The translations under genes and the position numbers were made by a program. A stretch of DNA of 17,207 bases. It comes from an uncultured Ignavibacteriota bacterium (lineage in GTDB: Bacteria; Bacteroidota; Ignavibacteria; Tepidaquicellales; Tepidaquicellaceae). The stretch lies in contig CALGII010000114.1 of assembly GCA_937915485.1 (NCBI GenBank), positions 1 through 17,207 of the forward strand, in the 5' to 3' direction. The notes beneath the pieces were generated by a model. It was not told the origin of the DNA. It saw nothing but the letters and a program-made list of their open reading frames with translations, and did no database searches. This document shows positions 6,381 through 12,761 of this stretch, in pieces. How positions within the stretch are numbered: the first letter of the stretch is position 1; each line of letters starts with the position of its first letter.

Positions 6381-7403
6381 TTATTTTACGATTAGCATTT
6401 TTTTTGACTCTTTGAAAATATTGCCTGTTTTAAGATCCCGCGTTTCCATAGTGTAAAAATATACACCGCTCGGCAAATCCGCTGCCTCGAACGGCGAATA
6501 GTACACCCCTTCATTCATGTTCTCATTTATAAGAACGGCTATGTTCTTTCCGAGACTGTTGTAAACTTTTAGCGTAACGAAAGATGCGCTGTTTATCGCG
6601 AACTTAATCTTCGTCAGAGGATTGAACGGATTCGGAAAATTCTGGTATAATTCAGGACGCGCAGGAATCTCTTCCTCCGAATAATTTACGTTCGTCACTT
6701 GCCAGTTGTTGAACAACGTCTGCAGCGAATCTATGGGGTCCTTTGTCGTCGGTGTGTTCGGAACTACAAGGTTGCAGTAGTAAGTTCCAAGCGTGTCCCC
6801 GGGTTTTGCAACTCTGAGAAATGCCGAAATCGCAGACTTCCCGTATGAATTGCACCTCGTATCCGCGCCTACCATCTTTGCCCCCTGAAGCGCCGCCATT
6901 AGTTTGTCTGCGAGTGTGCCCTGCTGCCTGTTGAATCTCGCTTCCATCGAATCAAGCACTTTCTGCCCGAGCAGAATGTTCCCCTGTATCGTGTACGTGG
7001 GCCCGATAATGTGATTCTTGTAATTCGTGCAGTTGACACCCGTGTATGCGGCTGTTCTTCCGCCTCCTATAAGATCAACCATACCGTACTGACGCACAGT
7101 CGGATTATTGCCGTAATCGTGAGCTACCAGTGAATCCCGTATCTGAAGCGGCGAATAATGCTGCTGCATCAGATATGACGCGTAATTGTAATTGCCCTGA
7201 AGCCAGGAGGCCTGTATGTGAACCACGCCCCAGCCGGGCTGCACGTAACTGAGTATGAGACAGTTCGCGATGCACGAAGCGCCCGCGCTGCCTACCTCCC
7301 CCGTGACGGGGTCTATAGCGCAAATTGAGAATGTTGATTTTGCCGTCTCTGAACGAAACAACGTGAAAAACAGAATCAATAAAACCAGTATTGCTTTCCG
7401 CAT
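6381..7403 (-). CDS. Secreted DUF1028 (Ntn-hydrolase-like) protein with T9SS C-terminal sorting domain
   Basis: A 340-residue protein. Residues 1-22 are a signal peptide (basic MRK, then hydrophobic AILVLLILFFTLF). The body begins with the DUF1028 signature TFSICAIDPVTGEVGSAGAS at 24-43 and continues with NPTVRQYGMVDLIGGGRTAAYTG (100-122) and an LLGQKVLD segment. DUF1028 proteins are predicted Ntn-hydrolase-like enzymes of unknown substrate. Residues 252-340 form a T9SS type A sorting domain: YQNFPNPFNPLTKIKF, then VTLKVYNSLGK, LPSGVYFY and a basic end. It is therefore expected to cross the outer membrane and be released or surface-anchored. Cysteines at 28, 44 and 48 could form disulfides. 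The gene lies 40 bases after truA and 7 bases before the 418-residue gene. No Shine-Dalgarno sequence is visible; an AT-rich imperfect inverted repeat abuts the start codon. Confidence 0.88.
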   Translation of the reverse strand: MRKAILVLLILFFTLFRSETAKSTFSICAIDPVTGEVGSAGASCIANCLILSYVQPGWGVVHIQASWLQGNYNYASYLMQQHYSPLQIRDSLVAHDYGNNPTVRQYGMVDLIGGGRTAAYTGVNCTNYKNHIIGPTYTIQGNILLGQKVLDSMEARFNRQQGTLADKLMAALQGAKMVGADTRCNSYGKSAISAFLRVAKPGDTLGTYYCNLVVPNTPTTKDPIDSLQTLFNNWQVTNVNYSEEEIPARPELYQNFPNPFNPLTKIKFAINSASFVTLKVYNSLGKNIAVLINENMNEGVYYSPFEAADLPSGVYFYTMETRDLKTGNIFKESKKMLIVK

Positions 7404-7437
7404 AAAAGAGTAAATATTTTTTTAATTTAACTCTTTT
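7404..7437 (-). repeat. AT-rich imperfect inverted repeat before the DUF1028 gene
   Basis: The plus strand reads AAAAGAGTAAAT (7404-7415) and ATTTAACTCTTTT (7425-7437). These pair as a stem of about 12 pairs with one bulged base around a 9-base T-rich loop. It fills the gap between the truA stop and the ATG of the DUF1028 gene. It could weakly attenuate truA transcription or fold over the DUF1028 translation start. High AT content means chance pairing is possible. Confidence 0.35.
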
Positions 7438-7443
7438 TATGTT

Positions 7444-8187
7444 TTAATAATATACTTTTTCTAAGAACAACCCTGATGGAGGCGCCGTGAAGAATGCAGG
7501 CTCTTTTGAATATGTTTTTAAAAAGTTTTCGATATCTCTGGATGAAACATTGCCTCTCCCCGCCTCCGCCAGCACACCCGTAATTCGCCGAACCATCTTC
7601 CATAAAAAATGCGATGCCTTTATTCTGATTAATATTTTCTCCCCTGAATCTTTCACGCTTATTTCATTCACGTCAACAATAGTCGACTTATCCTCAGGAA
7701 GTTTTTCCGCGAATGATATGAAATCGTGCATTCCTTTCATTTCGGATGCTGCCCTGTTCATCGCTTCAACGTCAAGCCTGTCCTTTATCCACCAGACGAG
7801 ATTTTTTTCGAATGCCGTCCTCCTCTTCGATATTACGTATAGGTACTGACGCGCTATGGCAGAATGCCTCGCGTGAAAATTGGGCTTCGCCTTTTCTATT
7901 TCAAGAATATTTATATCCGAAGGAAGCACATCGTTTAATTTAATTTTTAGTATCTCAGGCGCAAGCATCGTGCTGCATTCGAGATGCGCCACCTGTTCAA
8001 TTGCGTGTACTCCTCTGTCAGTCCTGCCTGAACCCTGAAGTTCCGTGAATTTTCCGGCGCCTTTTGATTTTTGCAAAACCTCGGTTACGCATTTTATCAG
8101 CGTGCCTTGGATTGTCTTTGCGTCTTTCTGTTGCTGCCAGCCTGCATAGTTTGTACCTCTGTATTCAAGAAATATCTTAAATCTCAT
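7444..8187 (-). CDS. truA: tRNA pseudouridine synthase A (TruA)
   Basis: A 247-residue TruA, which converts uridines 38-40 of the tRNA anticodon stem-loop to pseudouridine. The catalytic aspartate is Asp57 in the invariant GSGRTDRGVHA (52-62). Other family marks are the N-terminal LEYRGTNYAGWQ (8-18), the HARHSA motif near residue 105, the FLWKMVRRITG segment, and the C-terminal TAPPSGLFLEKVYY. Length matches bacterial TruA. It follows the terminator after the hybrid kinase gene, so it probably starts a new transcript from the 8188-8261 interval, although no confident promoter could be read there. The DUF1028 gene follows after 40 bases. It is a housekeeping gene with no obvious functional tie to its neighbours. 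Confidence 0.97.
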   Translation of the reverse strand: MRFKIFLEYRGTNYAGWQQQKDAKTIQGTLIKCVTEVLQKSKGAGKFTELQGSGRTDRGVHAIEQVAHLECSTMLAPEILKIKLNDVLPSDINILEIEKAKPNFHARHSAIARQYLYVISKRRTAFEKNLVWWIKDRLDVEAMNRAASEMKGMHDFISFAEKLPEDKSTIVDVNEISVKDSGEKILIRIKASHFLWKMVRRITGVLAEAGRGNVSSRDIENFLKTYSKEPAFFTAPPSGLFLEKVYY

Positions 8188-8261
8188 ATCGGTTTTGTTT
8201 TTATGAATGCAGTTAATATATATTATTTCGTTGCCAGGATAAATATAAAAACAAAAAAGAA

Positions 8262-8290
8262 GGCGCGGTTAGACCGCGCCCCCTTTTTTT
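8262..8290 (-). terminator. Hairpin terminator after the hybrid kinase gene, bidirectional in form
   Basis: A perfect 8-base-pair GC-rich stem, GGCGCGGT (8262-8269) with ACCGCGCC (8273-8280), around the 3-base loop TAG. On the minus strand the hairpin is followed by TTCTTTTTTGTTTTT, which suits termination of the kinase transcript ending at 8305. On the plus strand it is followed by CCCC and seven T residues, so it could also stop antisense transcription. It separates the signalling cluster from truA. Confidence 0.88.
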
Positions 8291-8304
8291 GTTATGAGGA
8301 TTGC

Positions 8305-11100
8305 TTATATTTTTTTCAGTTCGTCGTGTGTAAGTTTGTATATGTTATCAAGCCTGTCTATCAAACTTTCAAGTTCTTCTCTCGTGTTGTTGCCGTTTAG
8401 GGATTCAACCATTATGCAGACTTCTGCAAGCCTGTTGGCTCCTAGATTGTGACTGATACGCCTCAAATTGGACGAAGCCTTTTTGATTGCAGGCAGATTA
8501 TTGCTCTTGAACGATTTCTTTATCTCTGAAATTAGTTCGGGAGCGAGTTCCATGTATAGGCTTATTACTTCCTTGAAATTGCTGCTTTCATTCAGTTGCT
8601 TCAATCCGAAAATTATTTCGGAATCAAGCATTAAACTTGATTTAATGTTTCTCGATTCCGTTTTCCTTGCTTTTAAATTCTCCGACCACTTCTTTATTAT
8701 ATTCTGAACATCGTCTATTATTACCGGCTTGCTAAGATAATCGTCCATTCCCGCGTTAATGCATTTTTCTTTGTCTCCCTGCAAAACATTCGCCGTCATC
8801 GCGATTATGAATGGACGCTCCTCGGAATTCCAGTTCTGTACAATATATTTCGTTGCCTCGATTCCATCCATTTCCGGCATCTGAACATCCATGAAAACAA
8901 GATCGTATCTTACACGCTTAAGTTCATCGATGGCTTCAATCCCGTTGCTGACGACATCCGACTGATATCCTAATTGTGAAAGGATTTTTACTATTAATTT
9001 CTGGTTTATTATGTTATCCTCTGCTACGAGAACTTTTAAAGGAATTTCTTCGGATAATCTTTTCTTATTTGGTTTAGTCTCCTGATTGGTTTGATATACT
9101 TCTTTTTCTTTCTTCTTTTCCGTTGCGTCAATCGTTGGCCCGAGAATTGACATCAGCATTTTATATAATTGCGCCTGTTTTATCGGCTTTGATACTATTG
9201 CATTCAAATACTCGTTGATTTCCTTCTTGTCTATGTCCTGTGAACCGCCCGAACTTAAAATTACGACCGGAAGCGATTTTTTATCCCTGTATTTCCTAAT
9301 TTCTTTCGTGAGTTCAAGACCGTCCATGTCAGGCATAAGCATGTCAAGTATCGCTATATCGAACGGGTCGTTGTTTATTATCCATTTAACCGCGTCCTTT
9401 GGATTTCTCGTCGTGCGCGGCATCATACCCCAGTTCTTGCACTGTAGAGTTAGAATATGAAGGTTGGTCTCGTTGTCATCGACAATCAAAACACGCTTGT
9501 TCTTCAATGCGGGAGTTGATGATTTTAAAAACACCTTCGGAGGTACTACCTTCGATACCTTGGTCTTTATCGTGAAATAAAATGTCGACCCCTGCTTTTC
9601 CTTGCTCTTCACCCATATTTTTCCGCCCATTAATTCAACGAGTCTTTTACATATCGCAAGCCCGAGTCCCGTGCCTCCGTATTTTCTCGTCGTAGAAGAG
9701 TCAACCTGCGTGAAACTGTGGAAAATGTGATTCAACTTCTCATCGGGAATTCCTATTCCCGAATCTTTTACCATGAACTGTAGTTCGACTATATCATCAT
9801 CCTGGCTGATTTTCTTAACGTTCACAAGAACTTCCCCGTAATCCGTGAACTTTATTGCGTTGTTAATTAGATTGACGAGTATCTGCCTGAGTCTCGTAAC
9901 ATCGCCTATAATGAAATCCGGAACGTCCTGTTCAATAAGATGTAGAAGGTCAAGACGTTTCTTCACCGCTTCTGACGCGAGAAGTTCAAATGCCTCTTCT
10001 ATGCACTCCTTCACTTCGAATGGGACCTCTTCAAGATCCATCTTTCCCGATTCTATCTTAGAGAAATCAAGAATGTCGTTTATTAATGTAAGCAGCGTGT
10101 CTCCGCTGACTCTTATCGTTTCAACATATTCCCTCTGCTCGGGCGTAAGGTTCGTTTCGAGCAGCAATCCTGTCATTCCAAGAACTCCGTTCATCGGAGT
10201 ACGTATTTCATGGCTCATAATCGCGAGAAATTCGGACTTAACTCTTGCTGCTTCCTCCGCGGTCTCTTTTAACTTAATTAATTCATCTTCCGCTTTCTTT
10301 CTTTCGGTTATATCAGAAATAATTCCGTATAAGCCGACAATTCTTCCGCTCTCGTCATACAATAGCCTCGAGAACACATCAGCCCAGATAGGAGTATTAT
10401 CTTTTGCTCGAAGCCGTACCTGATATCGGCAATAATCATTTACCTTTCTCGAAAGTTTACTGTAACATTCCTCGTACAGATAAAAATCACTCGGATAAAT
10501 AAAACTGCCGAAAGGTCTGTCCAGCGACTGATCTAACGTGTAATTTGTAATATCGCACCAGGCCTTGTTTATGTATATCAACTTCCCCTTTGCATCTGTC
10601 TGGAATATTATATCCTTTATGTTATTCGTAAATGTATCGAAATTCCCTCGGCTGATTAAATAACTGTCCTGTGGATTCTGTATTTCCTTTACGAGCGCTG
10701 ATATCGAGTCAAGCATCTGCTCCATGCTCAACCCCTCTATGTTATCTACTTTTTTTCCGAGATACTGAAGAAGTATTAGAAGTATTTCCTTTAGCGTCAG
10801 ATAAATAAACTTTTGTCTCTTTGATTCTGCAAGCAGAAGTTCATTCGATTTCTTTAGGTCCTCGGCAATTAATCTCAGGCTGTTAATCTTACTCTTACTG
10901 TCCTCTTCAAGATTCGTGTAATGCGTATCGACGAGTTCTAACAGATTGTACAATTTGTCCGGGATGGACGTCGCATATTCCGGAATTTTGATAAAATTGG
11001 ATATTTCAGATAACCATATCAAAAAATCTATGAATTCCTTTTCCGATTTAAGGTTGAATACCGATTTTATCTGATCAATTAATGTCCTATTTTTCATCAC
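8305..11100 (-). CDS. Soluble PAS hybrid histidine kinase with two receiver domains and a degenerate HPt domain
   Basis: A 931-residue kinase. Residues 1-145 are helical with a coiled stretch (55-110) and no clear transmembrane helix. A PAS/PAC domain lies at about 150-268 (FQTDAKGKLIYINKAW to GIISDITERKKAE). HisKA has His297 in SHEIRTPMNG. The ATPase domain has N413/N414, DSGIG (446-450) and GGTGLG (475-480). Receiver 1 (about 535-650) has Asp586 and Lys638. Receiver 2 (about 688-805) has Asp738, Thr769 and Lys791. The C-terminal domain (about 823-931) aligns along its length with the separate HPt protein at 11247-11603, but the phosphoacceptor histidine is Ser877 and the following Lys-Gly is Arg-Arg. 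It is therefore expected not to carry phosphate. The signal is probably sensed in the cytoplasm through PAS; the ligand is unknown. The gene has its own sigma-54-type promoter and ends at a hairpin terminator. Confidence 0.95.
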   Translation of the reverse strand: MMKNRTLIDQIKSVFNLKSEKEFIDFLIWLSEISNFIKIPEYATSIPDKLYNLLELVDTHYTNLEEDSKSKINSLRLIAEDLKKSNELLLAESKRQKFIYLTLKEILLILLQYLGKKVDNIEGLSMEQMLDSISALVKEIQNPQDSYLISRGNFDTFTNNIKDIIFQTDAKGKLIYINKAWCDITNYTLDQSLDRPFGSFIYPSDFYLYEECYSKLSRKVNDYCRYQVRLRAKDNTPIWADVFSRLLYDESGRIVGLYGIISDITERKKAEDELIKLKETAEEAARVKSEFLAIMSHEIRTPMNGVLGMTGLLLETNLTPEQREYVETIRVSGDTLLTLINDILDFSKIESGKMDLEEVPFEVKECIEEAFELLASEAVKKRLDLLHLIEQDVPDFIIGDVTRLRQILVNLINNAIKFTDYGEVLVNVKKISQDDDIVELQFMVKDSGIGIPDEKLNHIFHSFTQVDSSTTRKYGGTGLGLAICKRLVELMGGKIWVKSKEKQGSTFYFTIKTKVSKVVPPKVFLKSSTPALKNKRVLIVDDNETNLHILTLQCKNWGMMPRTTRNPKDAVKWIINNDPFDIAILDMLMPDMDGLELTKEIRKYRDKKSLPVVILSSGGSQDIDKKEINEYLNAIVSKPIKQAQLYKMLMSILGPTIDATEKKKEKEVYQTNQETKPNKKRLSEEIPLKVLVAEDNIINQKLIVKILSQLGYQSDVVSNGIEAIDELKRVRYDLVFMDVQMPEMDGIEATKYIVQNWNSEERPFIIAMTANVLQGDKEKCINAGMDDYLSKPVIIDDVQNIIKKWSENLKARKTESRNIKSSLMLDSEIIFGLKQLNESSNFKEVISLYMELAPELISEIKKSFKSNNLPAIKKASSNLRRISHNLGANRLAEVCIMVESLNGNNTREELESLIDRLDNIYKLTHDELKKI

Positions 11101-11101
11101 G

Positions 11102-11119
11102 TATAGTGAATTTACTATA
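11102..11119. repeat. Inverted repeat TATAGT-N6-ACTATA before the kinase start, possible operator
   Basis: A perfect 6-base inverted repeat, TATAGT at 11102-11107 and ACTATA at 11114-11119, lies immediately upstream of the kinase ATG (11100-11098). Two more copies of the hexamer occur in the same gap (ACTATA at 11134-11139, TATAGT at 11209-11214). It could be a protein-binding site or an mRNA hairpin. The sequence is AT-rich, so chance occurrence is possible. Confidence 0.35.
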
Positions 11120-11190
11120 AAAAAATTTTATATACTATATGGCGTATATTCCAAATATTGCAAAATAGAGTATTAACAACGATTTATTTT

Positions 11191-11218
11191 GAATACCAAG
11201 AGCGAAATTATAGTATTC
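11191..11218. repeat. Inverted repeat GAATAC-N16-GTATTC at the predicted transcript start
   Basis: GAATAC (11191-11196) and GTATTC (11213-11218) are perfect inverted copies around 16 bases. On the minus strand this begins one base after the predicted sigma-54 start point (about 11219), so it would form the first 28 bases of the leader RNA. Role unknown. No T-run suited to termination follows. Confidence 0.3.
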
Positions 11219-11229
11219 ATCTAAATAAT

Positions 11230-11245
11230 TGCAATTTCTGTACCA
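11230..11245 (-). promoter_or_regulatory. Sigma-54 (RpoN) promoter for the hybrid kinase gene
   Basis: The minus strand reads TGGTACAGAAATTGCA. The sigma-54 consensus is TGGCAC-N5-TTGCA; this site differs only at one C-to-T position, and GG and GC are exactly 10 bases apart as required. The predicted start is near 11219, giving a leader of about 119 bases before the kinase ATG. It lies just beyond the HPt stop codon, in the 146-base gap, which is the largest in the signalling cluster. A sigma-54-activating NtrC-type regulator is encoded 1.5 kb upstream (12762-14147), which supports function. Confidence 0.75.
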
Positions 11246-11246
11246 T

Positions 11247-11603
11247 TTATTCTATGGAATTCATTGCTTCGATTGTAAGCCCGTAAATTTGTTGTATTTT
11301 TTGAATCAATTCGTCGTTCCCCTCTGAAATTCCATTTTTCGAATTTAGTTCAATGGTCTTACATATTGATGCAAGTTCTTTTGCGCCAATATTCAGGCTG
11401 GCGCCTTTTAATGCGTGGGCAGTTTTGGATAGAGAGTCAAGGTCATTGGATTTTGCGGTTTCTACAATTTTATTGTACAGTTCCGGATATTGCTCGATAT
11501 AAAGATTTAATATTTCCTTAAAGAAATCATTTTCATCATCATTCATCTCCTTTAAACCCTGAATGATTGAAAAATCCAGTAGATCTTCTTTTTTATAGTC
11601 CAT
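11247..11603 (-). CDS. Stand-alone HPt phosphotransfer protein
   Basis: A 118-residue single-domain histidine phosphotransfer protein. Residues 62-74 are AHALKGASLNIGA, the HPt signature, with His63 the phosphoacceptor and Lys66/Gly67 conserved. The domain is all-helical with no membrane segment, so it is cytoplasmic. HPt proteins shuttle phosphate between receiver aspartates. It aligns from LLDFSIIQGLKEMN to the end with the C-terminal domain of the hybrid kinase (MLDSEIIFGLKQLN and onward), which suggests they arose by duplication. The kinase copy lacks the histidine, so this protein is the likely working relay partner between the kinase receivers and the NtrC-type regulator. It starts 7 bases after hppD and is probably cotranscribed with it. 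Partner assignment is inference from linkage. Confidence 0.92.
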   Translation of the reverse strand: MDYKKEDLLDFSIIQGLKEMNDDENDFFKEILNLYIEQYPELYNKIVETAKSNDLDSLSKTAHALKGASLNIGAKELASICKTIELNSKNGISEGNDELIQKIQQIYGLTIEAMNSIE

Positions 11604-11610
11604 ATTATTA

Positions 11611-12732
11611 TTATAAAGTTCCTCTTAATGCCTGTTCTCTTTCTATTGATTCAAACAGAGCCTTGAAATTACCCTTCCCAAAACTCCGAGCGCCTTTACG
11701 CTGTATTATTTCGAAAAATAGCGTCGGCCTGTCTTCAACAGGTTTCGTAAAAATCTGAAGCAGGTATCCATCCTCATCCCTGTCAACAAGGATACCTGTT
11801 TCCTCAAGCGATTTAATATCTTCGTCTATAGTTCCGATACGATTAGTAAGTTCGTCATAATATGCCTTTGGTACCGTAAGGAATTCGACTCCTCTTTTTT
11901 TCAAATCGGAAACAGTCGTCAAAATATCAGTAGTTGTCATTGCGATGTGCTGAATGCCCGGAGATTTATAGAAATCAAGATATTCTTCTATCTGTGATTT
12001 TTTCTTACCGGGTGCGGGCTCATTGATAGGGATTTTAATCTTGCCCGTGCTGTTCTGCATAACTTTGCTCATCAAAGCCGTATACTCTGTTGAAATATCC
12101 TTATCGTCAAAAGAAAGAAGTTGGTTGAATCCCATCGTTTTTGCGTAAAAATCTACCCAGTGAAGCATCTTGCCGAGTTCGACGTTTCCCACCATGTGGT
12201 CCACCGAACGAAGTCCTGTATCAGTTATTCCTTCAGGTGCACTTGATTTCGCTTCGATGAAACCAGGGAAAAAGAGTCCGGAATAGTTCCTTCGTTCGAT
12301 GAAGGAATGAATTGTATCTCCGAATGTTCTGATTGCGGATTTCACAATATATCCGTTTTCATCCTCAAATGTTTGCGGTTCAATGAACGGTATCGCTCCC
12401 CTTTTCACGGTTTCCTCGAAAGATTTCGCTGCGTCCTCCACTTCGAATGCTACGTCGAATACTCCGTCGCCGTGTTTTTTCACGTGCTCGGAGATTGGCG
12501 AACTATCATCGTATGATGAACTTAGAACAAATCTAATCTTACCCTGTTCGAGCAAGTATGAGGCCTTTTGATTGTTTTTTGTTTCCAGCCCTGAATAGCC
12601 CGTAAGTTTAAAGCCAAATCCGTATTGGTAGTATAATGAGGACTGTTTGGCGTTGCCGCAATAGAACTCAATATAATCAATTCTTTTTAAAGGGAGAAAA
12701 TCTTTCATACTCATTTCTTTTGTTTTATTCAT
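11611..12732 (-). CDS. hppD: 4-hydroxyphenylpyruvate dioxygenase
   Basis: A 373-residue non-heme Fe(II) dioxygenase of the vicinal-oxygen-chelate superfamily that converts 4-hydroxyphenylpyruvate to homogentisate in tyrosine degradation (cytoplasmic). It has two VOC domains, at about 15-150 and 175-345. The iron ligands are readable as His179 (SVDHMVGN), His262 (IQHIAM) and Glu341 (FFEIIQRKGA). The C-terminal helix FGKGNFKALFESIEREQALRGTL is the classic HPPD ending and argues against hydroxymandelate synthase. Length is typical. Starts at Met1, Met7 or Met9 are all possible; no Shine-Dalgarno sequence decides between them. The usual partners (homogentisate dioxygenase, fumarylacetoacetase) are absent from the window. 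It instead sits 29 bases after an NtrC-type regulator and 7 bases before an HPt gene, an unusual setting suggesting regulation with, or by, the phosphorelay. Confidence 0.97.
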   Translation of the reverse strand: MNKTKEMSMKDFLPLKRIDYIEFYCGNAKQSSLYYQYGFGFKLTGYSGLETKNNQKASYLLEQGKIRFVLSSSYDDSSPISEHVKKHGDGVFDVAFEVEDAAKSFEETVKRGAIPFIEPQTFEDENGYIVKSAIRTFGDTIHSFIERRNYSGLFFPGFIEAKSSAPEGITDTGLRSVDHMVGNVELGKMLHWVDFYAKTMGFNQLLSFDDKDISTEYTALMSKVMQNSTGKIKIPINEPAPGKKKSQIEEYLDFYKSPGIQHIAMTTTDILTTVSDLKKRGVEFLTVPKAYYDELTNRIGTIDEDIKSLEETGILVDRDEDGYLLQIFTKPVEDRPTLFFEIIQRKGARSFGKGNFKALFESIEREQALRGTL

Positions 12733-12761
12733 AAAACAAAATAAATCAGGAATAATTCCAA

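Noticed and set aside
8188..8261. Promoter of truA
   Set aside because: A promoter is expected here after the terminator, but no -35/-10, -33/-7 or sigma-54 pair was convincing enough to annotate.
9845..10423. 192-codon open frame on the plus strand within the hybrid kinase gene
   Set aside because: It lies entirely antisense to the well-supported HisKA/PAS coding region, its translation is serine-rich and low in complexity, and it has no recognisable motif.
11146..11173. Possible vegetative promoter TTG-N17-AATATTTG (minus strand) before the kinase gene
   Set aside because: It resembles the Bacteroidota TTTG/TAnnTTTG pattern only partly, with the first base of the -7 box wrong and short spacing, in very AT-rich sequence. 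The sigma-54 match is far better.
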